Position numbers and translations under genes: made by a program | DNA from: Kitasatospora terrestris | GTDB taxonomy: Bacteria > Actinomycetota > Actinomycetes > Streptomycetales > Streptomycetaceae | Length of the DNA: 64,000 nt | Assembly: GCF_039542905.1 (NCBI RefSeq) | Contig: NZ_BAABIS010000001.1 | Location: 2,790,001 to 2,854,000 of the forward strand | Reading direction: 5' to 3' | The notes under the pieces: model-generated | Database searches by the model: none | What the model saw: the letters and a program-made list of their open reading frames with translations, nothing else | What the model was told of the DNA's origin: nothing | Part shown: positions 18,384 through 26,817 of the stretch, one piece after another | How positions within the stretch are numbered: position 1 is the stretch's first letter | Layout of the letters: every line of letters starts with the position of its first letter

Positions 18384-18893
18384 ATGACCGGAACCCCCGC
18401 CCACGACCCCGTCGACGCGATCGCCGAGCAGTGGCGCCGCGAGCGCCCCGAGCTGGCCGAGCACACCGAGGCGATGGCCGCGTACGGGCGGATCTACCGG
18501 CTCGCCAAGGCGATGGGCGACAAGATGGAGGACGCGTACGCGCCGTACGGCATCGGCCGCGGCGAGTTCGACGTGCTGGCCACGCTGCGCCGCGCGGGCG
18601 AGCCGTTCTCGCTCTCCCCGCGCGAGCTGACCGCCACCCTGATGCTCACCACCGGCGGCATGACCGGCCGGCTGGACAAGCTGGAGCGGGCCGGGCTGGT
18701 CACCCGCTCCCCCGATCCGAACGACCGGCGCGGCCTGCGGATCACCCTCACCGCCAAGGGCCGCGAGGTGATCGACGGGGCCGTCGAGGCGGGCATGCTG
18801 GTCCAGCGCGGCACGGTGGCCGGCTTCACCACCGACGAGCTGGACACCCTCAACGACTTGCTGCGGCGCCTGCTGGCGGCCAACTCGGCCTGA
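18384..18893 (+). CDS. MarR family transcriptional regulator
   Basis: Winged-helix dimeric regulator of 169 residues. The recognition region is ELTATLMLTTGGMTGRLDKLERAGLV and the wing is RSPDPNDRRGLRITLTAKG, the standard MarR DxRxxxLxLT pattern. Flanking helices at both ends supply the dimer interface. It is divergent from the MFS transporter, which is the most likely target. CACACT six bases before the ATG could be a leaderless -10 variant. The ECF sigma gene begins 17 bases after its stop, but has its own -10-like box. Confidence 0.9.
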   Translation: MTGTPAHDPVDAIAEQWRRERPELAEHTEAMAAYGRIYRLAKAMGDKMEDAYAPYGIGRGEFDVLATLRRAGEPFSLSPRELTATLMLTTGGMTGRLDKLERAGLVTRSPDPNDRRGLRITLTAKGREVIDGAVEAGMLVQRGTVAGFTTDELDTLNDLLRRLLAANSA

Positions 18894-18898
18894 GGGGT

Positions 18899-18904
18899 TA
18901 CGGT
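18899..18904 (+). promoter_or_regulatory. Candidate -10 box (TACGGT) of the ECF sigma gene
   Basis: TACGGT lies 6 bases before the GTG at 18911, so the sigma factor may have a leaderless promoter of its own inside the marR-sigma gap. Confidence 0.5.
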
Positions 18905-18910
18905 GTCCGG

Positions 18911-19798
18911 GTGACTGACGTCGAATCAGCCTTCGTGGACGCCTTCCAGACCCACCGCCGCTACCTCGGCTCGGTGGCGTACCGCCTGATGGGCTCGGTC
19001 ACCGACGCCGAGGACGTGCTGCAGGAGGCGTGGCTGCGCTGGCAGTCCGTGGACCGCTCCACCGTCCAGGACCCGCGCGCCTTCCTGACCACCGTGGTCA
19101 CCCGGCTCTGCTACGACCAGCTGGGCTCCGCCCGGGCCCGCCGCGAGGCGTACTACGGGGAGTGGCTGCCCGAGCCGGTGGTCGCCGCCGAGGACTCCCC
19201 CGCCGAGCTGGCCGAGCTCGGCGAGTCGGTCTCCCTCGCCATGCTCGCCGTGATGGAGCAGCTCACCCCCGCCGAGCGGGCCGCGTTCGTGCTGCACGAC
19301 GTCTTCGCGGTCGGCTTCGACGAGATCGGCGCCACCCTGGAGCGCACCCCGGAGGCCGCCCGGCAGCTCGCCTCCCGGGCCCGCCGACGGGTCCGCGAGG
19401 GCAGCCGGCGGCGCACCGAGGTGGACGCCGGCGAGCACCGGCAGGCGGTCACCGCCTTCGCCGCGGCCGCCGCCAACGGCGACATCCAGGCGCTGCTCGC
19501 GGTGCTCGACCCGGACGTGGTCTGGCACTCGGACGGCGGCGGCGTCGTCCGCGCCGGGGTCCGCTCGATCGCGGGCGCCGACAAGGTCTCCCGCCTGGTG
19601 GCCGGGCTGCTCAAGCGGGCGGGAGTCGACTACCCCGGCGCCTCGTTCGCGTTCGCGCAGGTCAACGGCGAGCTCGGGATGGTCTTCCGGAGCGCCGAGG
19701 GCGGGATCGTCGGCGTGCTGGCCTTCGCCGTGGCCGACGGCCGGATCGCCGAGGCGTACGCGATGGTCAACCCGGAGAAGCTCGCCCACGTGGCGTGA
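18911..19798 (+). CDS. ECF41-type (SigJ-like) RNA polymerase sigma factor
   Basis: Alternative sigma factor of 295 residues with a fused C-terminal SnoaL/NTF2-like domain that regulates activity in place of a separate anti-sigma factor. Sigma region 2 (AYRLMGSVTDAEDVLQEAWLRW) occupies the N-terminal 75 residues, and region 4 (LTPAERAAFVLHDVFAVGFDEI) lies at about 118-140. All three ECF41 hallmarks are visible: WLPEP (85-89) in the linker, DGGG (208-211) in the SnoaL domain and NPEKL (287-291) near the C-terminus. ECF41 genes typically neighbour a target oxidoreductase, decarboxylase or epimerase; here a flavin oxidoreductase follows, behind a matching promoter. Confidence 0.93.
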   Translation: MTDVESAFVDAFQTHRRYLGSVAYRLMGSVTDAEDVLQEAWLRWQSVDRSTVQDPRAFLTTVVTRLCYDQLGSARARREAYYGEWLPEPVVAAEDSPAELAELGESVSLAMLAVMEQLTPAERAAFVLHDVFAVGFDEIGATLERTPEAARQLASRARRRVREGSRRRTEVDAGEHRQAVTAFAAAAANGDIQALLAVLDPDVVWHSDGGGVVRAGVRSIAGADKVSRLVAGLLKRAGVDYPGASFAFAQVNGELGMVFRSAEGGIVGVLAFAVADGRIAEAYAMVNPEKLAHVA

Positions 19799-19819
19799 CG
19801 CGGATGTGACCGGCGTCAC

Positions 19820-19846
19820 GGTCACGTTCCTCCGGGCCGCGTCGTC
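19820..19846 (+). promoter_or_regulatory. Candidate ECF41-dependent promoter of the oxidoreductase gene
   Basis: GGTCACG (19820-19826), 16 bases, then CGTC (19843-19846) closely follows the ECF41 promoter pattern TGTCACA-N16-CGTC as I recall it. It lies 50 bases before the oxidoreductase ATG and directly behind the sigma gene. Confidence 0.6.
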
Positions 19847-19896
19847 CCCTTCCCGAACGGCACCGCAGGTGCAGGTGCCCACCGGAGGAGGACGAC

Positions 19897-20967
19897 ATGA
19901 CCAGCAAGCACATCGTCGTGATCGGTGCGGGCTACGCCGGACTGAGCGCCGCCACCCGGGCCGGCCGGGGCGGCGCCCGGGTCACCCTGGTCGCACCGGA
20001 GTCGCGGCTCCTGCACCGGATCCGCCTGCACGAGACCGCGGCCGGCCGGGAAGTGCCGCGCCCCACCATCGCGCACGTGCTGCGCGGCCGGCCGGTCACC
20101 CACCTGCAGGCCAGGGTCACCGAGCTCGACCTGGCCGGCCGCAAGGTCTTCACCGACACCGGCGAGACCCTCGCCTACGACACCCTGGTGTACGCCCTCG
20201 GCAGCCGGACCTCATGGCAGGACGTCCCCGGCGCCGCCGAGCACGCCTACTCGGCCGAGCGGGCCGCCGAGCTGAGCCGGCGGATCCAGGACGCGCCGGT
20301 GCCGGGCACCGTCGCCGTGGTCGGCGGCGGCGCCACCGGCATCGAGCTGGCCGCCGAGCTCGCCGAGGCCCACCCCGACTGGCAGGTGCGGATCGTCGCG
20401 GCCGGCGCCGTCGGCGGCCACTTCTCCGAGCGCGGCCGGGCCCACGTCCGCAAGGTGCTGGACGGCCTCGGCGTCACCCTCCACGAGCACACCGCCGTCA
20501 CCGCGGTCACCGCCGACCGGCTGGAGACCGCCGCCGGACCGGTCCCCGCCGACCTGGTCGTCTGGGCCGCCTCGCTGGAGGTCCACCCGCTCGCCGCCGA
20601 GGCCGGCCTGGCGGTCACCGCCAACGGCCAGGCCGTGGTCGACGACCACCTGCGCTCGGTCTCGCACCCCGACGTCCACGTGGTCGGCGACGCCGCCGCG
20701 GTGGTGCTGCCCGGCATCGGCCGGCTGCGGATGGCCTGCGCCACCGCCCAGCCGATGGGCAGCTACGTGGGCCGGCTGCTGGCCGGCCGCACCACCGGGC
20801 CCTTCAAGTACCGGTACGCCACCCAGTGCCTCAGCCTCGGCCGCCGGGAGGCACTGGTCCAGCTGATCCACGCCGACGACTCGATGCGCCAGGGCATCAT
20901 CACCGGCCCGCTCGGCCGACTCACCAAGGCGCTCATCGTCAACGCCGTCCCGCTCAGCCTGCGCTGA
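19897..20967 (+). CDS. FAD-dependent NAD(P)H oxidoreductase (NDH-2-like)
   Basis: Two-dinucleotide-fold flavoprotein of 356 residues. The FAD-binding motif is IGAGYAGLSAATRA at the N-terminus. The NAD(P)H-binding motif is VVGGGATGIELAAELAE near 143-160. The C-terminal FAD contact is VHVVGDAAAV near 265-274. It resembles type II NADH dehydrogenases and carotenoid/nitrite-reductase-like oxidoreductases, but is shorter and lacks an obvious membrane-anchoring C-terminus. GGAGGAGGAC precedes the ATG. It is the likely regulon member of the upstream ECF41 sigma factor. Substrate unknown. Confidence 0.85.
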   Translation: MTSKHIVVIGAGYAGLSAATRAGRGGARVTLVAPESRLLHRIRLHETAAGREVPRPTIAHVLRGRPVTHLQARVTELDLAGRKVFTDTGETLAYDTLVYALGSRTSWQDVPGAAEHAYSAERAAELSRRIQDAPVPGTVAVVGGGATGIELAAELAEAHPDWQVRIVAAGAVGGHFSERGRAHVRKVLDGLGVTLHEHTAVTAVTADRLETAAGPVPADLVVWAASLEVHPLAAEAGLAVTANGQAVVDDHLRSVSHPDVHVVGDAAAVVLPGIGRLRMACATAQPMGSYVGRLLAGRTTGPFKYRYATQCLSLGRREALVQLIHADDSMRQGIITGPLGRLTKALIVNAVPLSLR

Positions 20968-20977
20968 CCCCGCATCG

Positions 20978-21031
20978 GGCAGCAGCGGCGGGGCCGGGGA
21001 AACCACTTCCCCCGGCCCCGCCGCTGCTGCC
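20978..21031 (+). terminator. Strong 22-bp hairpin after the oxidoreductase gene
   Basis: Perfect 22-bp stem (20978-20999 with 21010-21031) and 10-base loop, 11 bases after the stop. It lacks a T-tract. Its right edge touches the CACACT hexamer that may drive the next gene. Confidence 0.75.
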
Positions 21032-21043
21032 ACACTCCTGCCC

Positions 21044-21628
21044 GTGCCAGACACCGAATCCGTCTACGAAGCCCGCTACGGCTGGGACACCCGCAACGCC
21101 GTCCTGGTCGCCGGCTCACTGCTGCTCACCGCAGGACTGTTCCTGTTCGACCCCTCCGAGCCCGTCGACGTGAAGGGCTTCCAGGTGGCCGCCATCTGGA
21201 TCCAGATCCCCGGCTTCCTGCTGTTCGGCGGCGGCGCCGCGGTCCTCTGCTTCAACGCCTCCAGCAAGAAGGTCGCCCTCCGGGTCGACTCCGCGGGCAT
21301 CCTGCTCGGCGGCTCCCCGATGCGCTACGCCGCCACCACCGTGCTCGTCCCCTGGTCGGACACGGCCGGCGTGCAGCTGTGGGTCCAGCACGTCGGCCTG
21401 CAGAAGCTGCCGTACGTCGGCGTGCACCGCCACCCCGGCCTGCCGCCGCTGCCGGGCGGCACCAGCCGCCTGGGCGCCGCGGCCGCGGGCCGGCCGGCGG
21501 CCCTGGTCGGCGCCAGCCGCCAGGTCGGCGGCTGGCGGCTGGACGTCCCCGCGCTGCTCTCCGCCGTCCGGCACCACGCGCCCGCCGCCGGGATCGCCGT
21601 CGACCCCGACTTCCCGGCGAAGGCCTGA
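21044..21628 (+). CDS. Small membrane protein with C-terminal PH-like domain (hypothetical)
   Basis: I do not recognise a named family. The 194-residue product has two hydrophobic helices (about 19-36 and 47-68) separated by a short loop. A cytosolic part follows with a beta-rich stretch (KVALRVDSAGILLGGSP, then TTVLVPWSDTAGVQLW) that resembles bacterial PH-like domains, and then a Pro/Gly/Ala-rich segment. Start is GTG with CACACT 7 bases upstream as a possible leaderless promoter. It stands alone between two strong terminators, so it is probably monocistronic. Confidence 0.7.
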   Translation: MPDTESVYEARYGWDTRNAVLVAGSLLLTAGLFLFDPSEPVDVKGFQVAAIWIQIPGFLLFGGGAAVLCFNASSKKVALRVDSAGILLGGSPMRYAATTVLVPWSDTAGVQLWVQHVGLQKLPYVGVHRHPGLPPLPGGTSRLGAAAAGRPAALVGASRQVGGWRLDVPALLSAVRHHAPAAGIAVDPDFPAKA

Positions 21629-21639
21629 CACCCCGGGGA

Positions 21640-21684
21640 ACGTCGAAGGCCGCCGCCCCGGGAGGGGGCGGCGGCCTTCGACGT
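21640..21684. terminator. Bidirectional terminator between the PH-like gene and lepA
   Basis: Perfect 20-bp stem (21640-21659 with 21665-21684) and 5-base loop, placed between convergent genes, 12 bases from one stop codon and 5 from the other. Confidence 0.85.
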
Positions 21685-21688
21685 GGTC

Positions 21689-23557
21689 CTACTTCTTGTC
21701 CTTCGGCGGCTCGGCGTCGGTGGACAGCGCGGCGATGAAGGCCTCCTGCGGGACCTCCACGCGGCCGACCATCTTCATCCGCTTCTTGCCCTCCTTCTGC
21801 TTCTCCAGCAGCTTGCGCTTGCGCGAGATGTCACCGCCGTAGCACTTGGCGAGGACGTCCTTGCGGATCGCGCGGACCGTCTCGCGGGCGATCACCCGGG
21901 AGCCGATCGCGGCCTGGATCGGCACCTCGAACTGCTGGCGCGGGATCAGCTTCTGCAGCTTGCCGGCCATCATCACGCCGTAGTTGTAGGCCTTGTCCTT
22001 GTGCACGATGGCGGAGAACGCGTCCACCGCGTCGCCGTGCAGCAGGATGTCGACCTTCACCAGGTTGGCGGTCTGCTCGCCGATGGGCTCGTAGTCGAGC
22101 GAGGCGTAGCCGCGGGTCTTGGACTTCAGCTGGTCGAAGAAGTCGAAGACGATCTCCGCGAGCGGCAGGGTGTAGCGCAGCTCGACCCGGTCCTCGGAGA
22201 GGTAGTCCATGCCCTGCAGGTTGCCGCGGCGGGACTGGCAGAGCTCCATGATCGCGCCGACGAACTCGTTCGGCGCCAGGATGGTGCCGCGCACGACCGG
22301 CTCGTACACCTCGGCGATCTTGCCGGTGGGGAACTCGCTCGGGTTGGTGACCGTGTGCTCGGAACCGTCCTCCATGATCACGCGGTAGATCACGTTGGGG
22401 GCGGTGGAGATCAGGTCGAGGTTGAACTCGCGCTCCAGGCGCTCCCGGATGATCTCCAGGTGCAGCAGGCCGAGGAAGCCGCAGCGGTAGCCGAAGCCGA
22501 GCGCGACCGAGGTCTCCGGCTCGTAGACCAGCGCCGCGTCGTTCAGCCGCAGCTTGTCCAGGGCGTCGCGCAGCAGCGGGTAGTCCGAGCCGTCCAGCGG
22601 GTACAGGCCGGAGAACACCATCGGACGCGGGTCCTTGTAGCCGCCCAGCGCCTCGGTGGCGCCCTTGTGCATCGAGGTGATCGTGTCACCGACCTTGGAC
22701 TGCCGGACGTCCTTCACACCGGTGATGATGTAGCCCACCTCGCCGACGCCCAGGCCGTCGGCGACCTTCGGCTCCGGCGAGATGACGCCGATCTCCAGCA
22801 GCTCGTGGGTGGCGCCGGTCGACATCATCGCGATCCGCTCGCGCTTGGTCAGCTGGCCGTCCACCACACGGACGTAGGTGACCACGCCACGGTAGGAGTC
22901 GTAGACCGAGTCGAAGATCATCGCGCGGGCCGGGGCGTCCTTGACGCCGACCGGGGCCGGGATGTTGTCGACGATGTGGTCCAGCAGGTCCTCGACGCCC
23001 AGACCGGTCTTCGCGGAGACCTTGAGCACGCTCTCCGGGTCGCAGCCGATGATGTGCGCGATCTCCGCCGCGTACTTCTCCGGCTGCGCCGCCGGCAGGT
23101 CGATCTTGTTCAGCACCGGGATGATCGTGAGGTCGTTCTCCAGCGCCAGGTACAGGTTGGCGAGGGTCTGCGCCTCGATGCCCTGGGCCGCGTCGACCAC
23201 CAGGATGGTGCCCTCGCACGCGGCGAGGGAGCGGGACACCTCGTACGTGAAGTCCACGTGGCCCGGGGTGTCGATCATGTTCAGGATGTGCGTGGTGCCC
23301 GCGTTCTCACCGACCCGCGGCGCCCACGGGAGGCGGACCGCCTGCGACTTGATGGTGATGCCGCGCTCGCGCTCGATGTCCATCCGGTCGAGGTACTGGG
23401 CGCGCATCTGCCGCGGGTCGACGACCCCGGTGATCTGCAGCATCCGGTCGGCGAGCGTCGACTTGCCGTGGTCGATGTGGGCGATGATGCAGAAGTTGCG
23501 GATCAGCGCCGGGTCGGTACGGCTGGGCTCTGGCACATTGCTGGGGGTCGCGGGCAC
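21689..23557 (-). CDS. lepA: Elongation factor 4 (LepA)
   Basis: Ribosome-associated GTPase that remodels mistranslocated or stalled ribosomes. The 622-residue product has the G1 motif AHIDHGKST near residue 26, switch [10 protein letters not shown] and the NKID specificity motif, then the domains shared with EF-G. The LepA-specific C-terminal domain ends [13 protein letters not shown]. The GTG at 23557 was chosen with GGATCAAG just upstream; it gives a short Pro/Ser-rich tail before the GTPase domain. The longer open frame upstream runs into the divergent promoter and is unlikely to be translated. Confidence 0.95.
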   Translation of the reverse strand: MPATPSNVPEPSRTDPALIRNFCIIAHIDHGKSTLADRMLQITGVVDPRQMRAQYLDRMDIERERGITIKSQAVRLPWAPRVGENAGTTHILNMIDTPGHVDFTYEVSRSLAACEGTILVVDAAQGIEAQTLANLYLALENDLTIIPVLNKIDLPAAQPEKYAAEIAHIIGCDPESVLKVSAKTGLGVEDLLDHIVDNIPAPVGVKDAPARAMIFDSVYDSYRGVVTYVRVVDGQLTKRERIAMMSTGATHELLEIGVISPEPKVADGLGVGEVGYIITGVKDVRQSKVGDTITSMHKGATEALGGYKDPRPMVFSGLYPLDGSDYPLLRDALDKLRLNDAALVYEPETSVALGFGYRCGFLGLLHLEIIRERLEREFNLDLISTAPNVIYRVIMEDGSEHTVTNPSEFPTGKIAEVYEPVVRGTILAPNEFVGAIMELCQSRRGNLQGMDYLSEDRVELRYTLPLAEIVFDFFDQLKSKTRGYASLDYEPIGEQTANLVKVDILLHGDAVDAFSAIVHKDKAYNYGVMMAGKLQKLIPRQQFEVPIQAAIGSRVIARETVRAIRKDVLAKCYGGDISRKRKLLEKQKEGKKRMKMVGRVEVPQEAFIAALSTDAEPPKDKK

Positions 23558-23634
23558 CTTGATCCGATTCTCGTCACTGTCGATATGGCTCCGACCATCT
23601 TCCCACGACCTGGGCGCAGGCCGCCGGTCAGCTC

Positions 23635-23640
23635 TACGAT
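23635..23640 (+). promoter_or_regulatory. Candidate -10 box (TACGAT) of the monooxygenase-fold gene
   Basis: TACGAT lies 8 bases before the ATG at 23649, in the lepA divergent region, with no ribosome-binding site. Confidence 0.5.
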
Positions 23641-23648
23641 GGCCGACC

Positions 23649-23954
23649 ATGATCTTGGAAAGCGCACTGCTCGACGTCCTGCCCGGCCAGGAGGACGCCT
23701 TCCTCGCCGCGTTCGCCGAGGCCCGTCCGCTGATCGCCGTCCAGCGGGGCTTCCGCACCCTCCAGCTGCGGCGCTGCCTGGACGGGGGCCGCGGATCCCG
23801 CTTCCTGCTGCAGGTCGAGTGGGAGACCCTGGAGGACCACACCGAGGGCTTCCGCGGCTCCGCCGAGTACCAGCAGTGGCGGGCCCTGCTGCACCACTAC
23901 TACTCGCCGTTCCCCGAGGTCGAGCACTACGGGGAGCCGCTGCTCACCGCGTAG
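23649..23954 (+). CDS. Antibiotic biosynthesis monooxygenase (ABM) fold protein
   Basis: Small 101-residue protein of the dimeric alpha-beta ABM fold. The first strand and helix are [21 protein letters not shown]. The family pattern continues with [23 protein letters not shown] and [19 protein letters not shown]. Members include cofactor-free monooxygenases and heme-degrading enzymes, but most are of unknown role, and none of the heme-ligand residues of IsdG can be assigned here with confidence. It is divergent from lepA and probably cytosolic. The pairing with lepA appears to be positional only. Confidence 0.8.
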   Translation: MILESALLDVLPGQEDAFLAAFAEARPLIAVQRGFRTLQLRRCLDGGRGSRFLLQVEWETLEDHTEGFRGSAEYQQWRALLHHYYSPFPEVEHYGEPLLTA

Positions 23955-24088
23955 TGCCGGTTTGGGGCCGTAGCGGTGCCCCTGGTAGCGTGGGGCGCTG
24001 CACCTGGCATCGGCATGCCCTCTCAGCAGGTCCGACGCCGTCGGGTGCGCCCGTTCACATCCTGAATCACACAGACTGAGGCTCCTTC

Positions 24089-24352
24089 GTGGCGAACATC
24101 AAGTCCCAGATCAAGCGCAACAAGACCAACGAGAAGGCGCGCCTGCGCAACAAGGCCGTCAAGTCCTCGCTGAAGACCGCCCTCCGCAAGGCCCGTGAGG
24201 CCGCTGCCGCCGGCGAGACCGAGAAGGCCACCGAGCTCGCTCGCGCCGCCTCCAAGGCCCTCGACAAGGCCGTCAGCAAGGGCGTCATCCACAAGAACCA
24301 GGCCGCCAACAAGAAGTCGGCGATCACCAAGCGCGTCAACGCCGCCGCCTGA
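24089..24352 (+). CDS. rpsT: 30S ribosomal protein S20
   Basis: Small-subunit protein that binds the 5' domain of 16S rRNA during assembly. The 87-residue, Lys/Ala-rich helical product has the family start [20 protein letters not shown] and the helix [15 protein letters not shown] at its end. Start is GTG. Its codon use is more Lys-rich (mostly AAG) than its neighbours, as expected for a ribosomal protein. The preceding 134 bases hold its promoter region; TAGCGT near 23985 is a possible -10 box but no clear -35 accompanies it. Confidence 0.97.
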   Translation: MANIKSQIKRNKTNEKARLRNKAVKSSLKTALRKAREAAAAGETEKATELARAASKALDKAVSKGVIHKNQAANKKSAITKRVNAAA

Positions 24353-24548
24353 TTCTCCGGTACCCCTGCTTGACCGGGCCCGACGTGTTCGAGCCCGACC
24401 GGACGGTGTGACCCGCGGCCCTCTACCCGCGACCGCCGTCCCCCCCTCCCGGGACTCCGGCCCTCTACCCGGAACCCGCCGAGGAAGCACCATCCCGTAC
24501 CGCACGCGGCCTGCGTTCGCCACGCGGGTGCGGTACACCTGAACACCC

Positions 24549-24584
24549 CGTCCGCCCGCCCGGTTCCCACCGGGCGGGCGGACG
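24549..24584 (+). terminator. Rho-independent terminator downstream of rpsT
   Basis: Perfect 16-bp stem (24549-24564 with 24569-24584) with a TCCC loop, followed by TGTTTT on the plus strand. It lies about 200 bases after the rpsT stop; the intervening region has no gene, only a repeated CCCTCTACCC pair (near 24419 and 24461). It may also stop minus-strand transcription from the AraC-family gene. Confidence 0.85.
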
Positions 24585-24645
24585 TGTTTTCCGGGTGCGC
24601 TTTCCCGGTGTGCTGTCCGAGCGCGCTTTCCGGGCGCGCGTTCCG

Positions 24646-25614
24646 CTAGGCACGGGCCGCCGGGGGCTCGGCCTCGCGGGCGCGGTAGCGGCCCGGGGTG
24701 GTGCCGAAGTGGCGGGCGAAGGCGTGCGAGAAGGCGTACGGGGAGCCGTAGCCGACGCGGCCGGCGATGGTGGCGAGCGGGTCTGTGGTGTCGCGCAGCA
24801 GGGTCGCGGCGAAGGTGAGGCGCCACCAGGTGAGGTAGGCCATCGGCGGACGCCCGACCAGGGCGGTGAAACGGCGGGCGAGGGTGGGGCGGGAGACCCC
24901 GGCCGCGGCGGCGAGCCGGTCGTTGGTCCAGTCGGCGGGGGGGTCGGCGTGCAGCGCGCGCAGCGCCGCGGAGGCCACCGGGTCGCCGAGCACGGCGGGC
25001 CACGCACCGGCGGAGCCCTCGGCGAGCCAGGCGCGGACCATGTAGACCAGCAGAAGGTCCAGCAGGCTCGGCACCGCGATCTGGCCACCGGGCCGCTGGT
25101 CGAGGAGTTCTCCGCCGAGCAGGCCGATCGCGGCGCGCAGTTCGGGGTGGCCGCCGACCCGGTTGGGCAGGTGGACGACGGACGGCAGCTCGGCCATCAG
25201 CGGATGGGTCCGGCTGCGGTCGAGGCGGTACTTGCCGCAGAGCAGTTCGGCCTGGCCGGGACCGGTCCGGGGCGGACGCGGCGCACTGCCGTCCAGCAGC
25301 CGCTCGAACGGCACCGCCCGGTCGGCGGCGGCGAGGTCGGCCTCCGCGTCCATCAGGACGTGCCCCGTCCCGTGCGGCAGCAGCACCGCGTCGCCGGTGC
25401 GCAGGGTGAGCGGCCCGGGGTGCCCGGAGCCGCCGGAGCCGCCGGAGTCACCGGGGTCGTCGAGGAGCAGCCGGCAGCCGCCCTCCAGCACCACGTGGAA
25501 CCCGGCGCCCTCGTACGGGGACAGCCGGGTGCTCCAGGTGCCGGCGACCCGCAGCCGGTCGGTGGAGGGCCGGCCCACCCGTACGGCCGCGATCGCGTCG
25601 CTCACCACATCCAT
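24646..25614 (-). CDS. AraC family regulator with N-terminal cupin domain
   Basis: Transcription factor of 322 residues. The N-terminal half is a cupin-type sensing domain (GAGFHVVLEGGCRLLLDD, then LRTGDAVLLPHGTGHVL). The C-terminal 100 residues hold two helix-turn-helix motifs, the first at LAAAAGVSRPTLARRFTALVG, the second at LATIAGRVGYGSPYAFSHAFARHFGTTPGRYR. Start ATG at 25614 is fixed by a TACGAT box 6 bases upstream; the longer frame would run over the neighbouring promoter. It is divergent from the metallo-hydrolase gene, the likely target. Inducer unknown. Confidence 0.9.
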   Translation of the reverse strand: MDVVSDAIAAVRVGRPSTDRLRVAGTWSTRLSPYEGAGFHVVLEGGCRLLLDDPGDSGGSGGSGHPGPLTLRTGDAVLLPHGTGHVLMDAEADLAAADRAVPFERLLDGSAPRPPRTGPGQAELLCGKYRLDRSRTHPLMAELPSVVHLPNRVGGHPELRAAIGLLGGELLDQRPGGQIAVPSLLDLLLVYMVRAWLAEGSAGAWPAVLGDPVASAALRALHADPPADWTNDRLAAAAGVSRPTLARRFTALVGRPPMAYLTWWRLTFAATLLRDTTDPLATIAGRVGYGSPYAFSHAFARHFGTTPGRYRAREAEPPAARA

Positions 25615-25620
25615 GGCGGG

Positions 25621-25626
25621 ATCGTA
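25621..25626 (-). promoter_or_regulatory. Candidate -10 box (TACGAT) of the AraC-family gene
   Basis: TACGAT on the minus strand is 6 bases before the ATG at 25614. It faces the TAAGGT box of the divergent gene about 75 bases away. Confidence 0.5.
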
Positions 25627-25699
25627 GTCGGCTCGGGAATGAGAGCCATGCGTATTCGAGTGAGCATCTGGTGCATTGAGGAGCTCAGGACGGCCTCCG

Positions 25700-25705
25700 T
25701 AAGGT
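25700..25705 (+). promoter_or_regulatory. Candidate -10 box (TAAGGT) of the metallo-hydrolase gene
   Basis: TAAGGT is 7 bases before the ATG at 25713, with no Shine-Dalgarno. Confidence 0.5.
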
Positions 25706-25712
25706 CGATCGC

Positions 25713-26618
25713 ATGAGCATCGAGAGCGCACAGCGCATCGTCCTCGGCGGCGTCGAGGCCGTCCGTGTCGTCGAGTACCAGGGCCCGTTCCGGTCGGCCC
25801 GCGTCCTCGTCCCCGACTCCCCCGCCGAGCTGTGGCGGGACAACGCCGACTGGCTCGCGCCCGACCACTGGGACCCGTCGTCGGACCTGGCGGTGATGGC
25901 CCTGCAGACCTGGGTGCTGCGCAGCGGCGGGCGGACCGTGCTGGTCGACACCGGCGTGGGCGACGGACGCGAGCGGCCGGACACCCCCGAGTTCCACCAG
26001 CGGAAGGGCCGCTTCCTGGAGCGGCTGGCCGAGGTCGGCGTCCACCCGGAGGACGTGGACGTGGTGGTCAACACCCACCTGCACGCCGACCACGTCGGCT
26101 GGAACACCCGGGCGGACGGGGACGGCTGGGTGCCGACCTTCCCGAACGCGCAGTACCTGCTGCCGGCCGCCGACGACCTCCACTTCGGGCCGCGGGGCGG
26201 GTACGGGCGGGGCGTCCTGGCCGACGACCGGCTGGTCTACGAGGACAGCGTCGCGCCCCTGCACCGGGCGGGGCAGGCGGTGCTCTGGGACGGCACCCAC
26301 GTGATCGACCGCGACCTGACGCTGGAATCGGCTCCCGGCCACACACCCGGGTCAGCCGTGCTGCGGCTGGCGTCCGGTACCGACCGGGCGGTGTTCGTCG
26401 GCGACCTGCTGCACAGCCCCGTGCAGTTCGTCGACCCGTCGTGCAGCAGCTGCTTCTGCCTGGACCCGCAGCAGGCCGCGGCCAGCCGCCGCCGGATCCT
26501 GGAACGTGCCGCCGACCTCGGCGAACTGGTCCTCCCCGCGCACCTCGGCGGCCCGGGAGCGGCGGAAGTCCGGCGCCGCGGCACCGGATTCAGCGTGTCC
26601 CACCGCTCTACCGTCTGA
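25713..26618 (+). CDS. MBL-fold metallo-hydrolase
   Basis: Cytosolic metallo-beta-lactamase-fold enzyme of 301 residues. The metal motif HxHxDH appears as NTHLHADHVGW near residue 122. Further metal-site elements are APGHTPGSAVL and VFVGDLLHSPVQF, where the Asp bridges the metals. The best general match is to the lactonase/organophosphate-hydrolase-like subgroup, so a lactone, ester or thioester substrate is possible, but the substrate is not readable. It pairs divergently with the AraC-family gene, suggesting induction by a small molecule. Confidence 0.87.
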   Translation: MSIESAQRIVLGGVEAVRVVEYQGPFRSARVLVPDSPAELWRDNADWLAPDHWDPSSDLAVMALQTWVLRSGGRTVLVDTGVGDGRERPDTPEFHQRKGRFLERLAEVGVHPEDVDVVVNTHLHADHVGWNTRADGDGWVPTFPNAQYLLPAADDLHFGPRGGYGRGVLADDRLVYEDSVAPLHRAGQAVLWDGTHVIDRDLTLESAPGHTPGSAVLRLASGTDRAVFVGDLLHSPVQFVDPSCSSCFCLDPQQAAASRRRILERAADLGELVLPAHLGGPGAAEVRRRGTGFSVSHRSTV

Positions 26619-26702
26619 CGGCGGGCCGGGCGCGGGGGCGGGCCGGGAACCGGCGCCGGGGCCACCACTGGCCGAGCGCGGGACGGGGCCGCGGGTGGTC
26701 GC

Positions 26703-26817
26703 GGTCAGGGGCCGGGGCGGTCAGGGGCCGCGGGTGGTCATGGGCCGGGACGCTCAAGGGCCGGGGTGGTCAGGGACCGGGACGCTCAAGGGCCGGGGTG
26801 GTCAGGGACCGAGCGGG
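26703..26817. repeat. Tandem array, 32-bp unit, between convergent genes
   Basis: Two near-perfect 32-bp copies (GGGACGCTCAAGGGCCGGGG and onward) start at 26747 and 26779. Degenerate half-units (GGTCAGGGGCCG type) precede them from about 26703. The last copy contains the stop codon of the flavin monooxygenase at 26802. The array fills the space between two convergent genes where no hairpin terminator is seen. Confidence 0.85.

Noticed and set aside
24353..24548. Small RNA or gene between rpsT and its terminator
   Set aside because: No plausible ORF with a start signal was seen and the only structure is the terminator stem; a short CCCTCTACCC duplication is not enough to call a gene.
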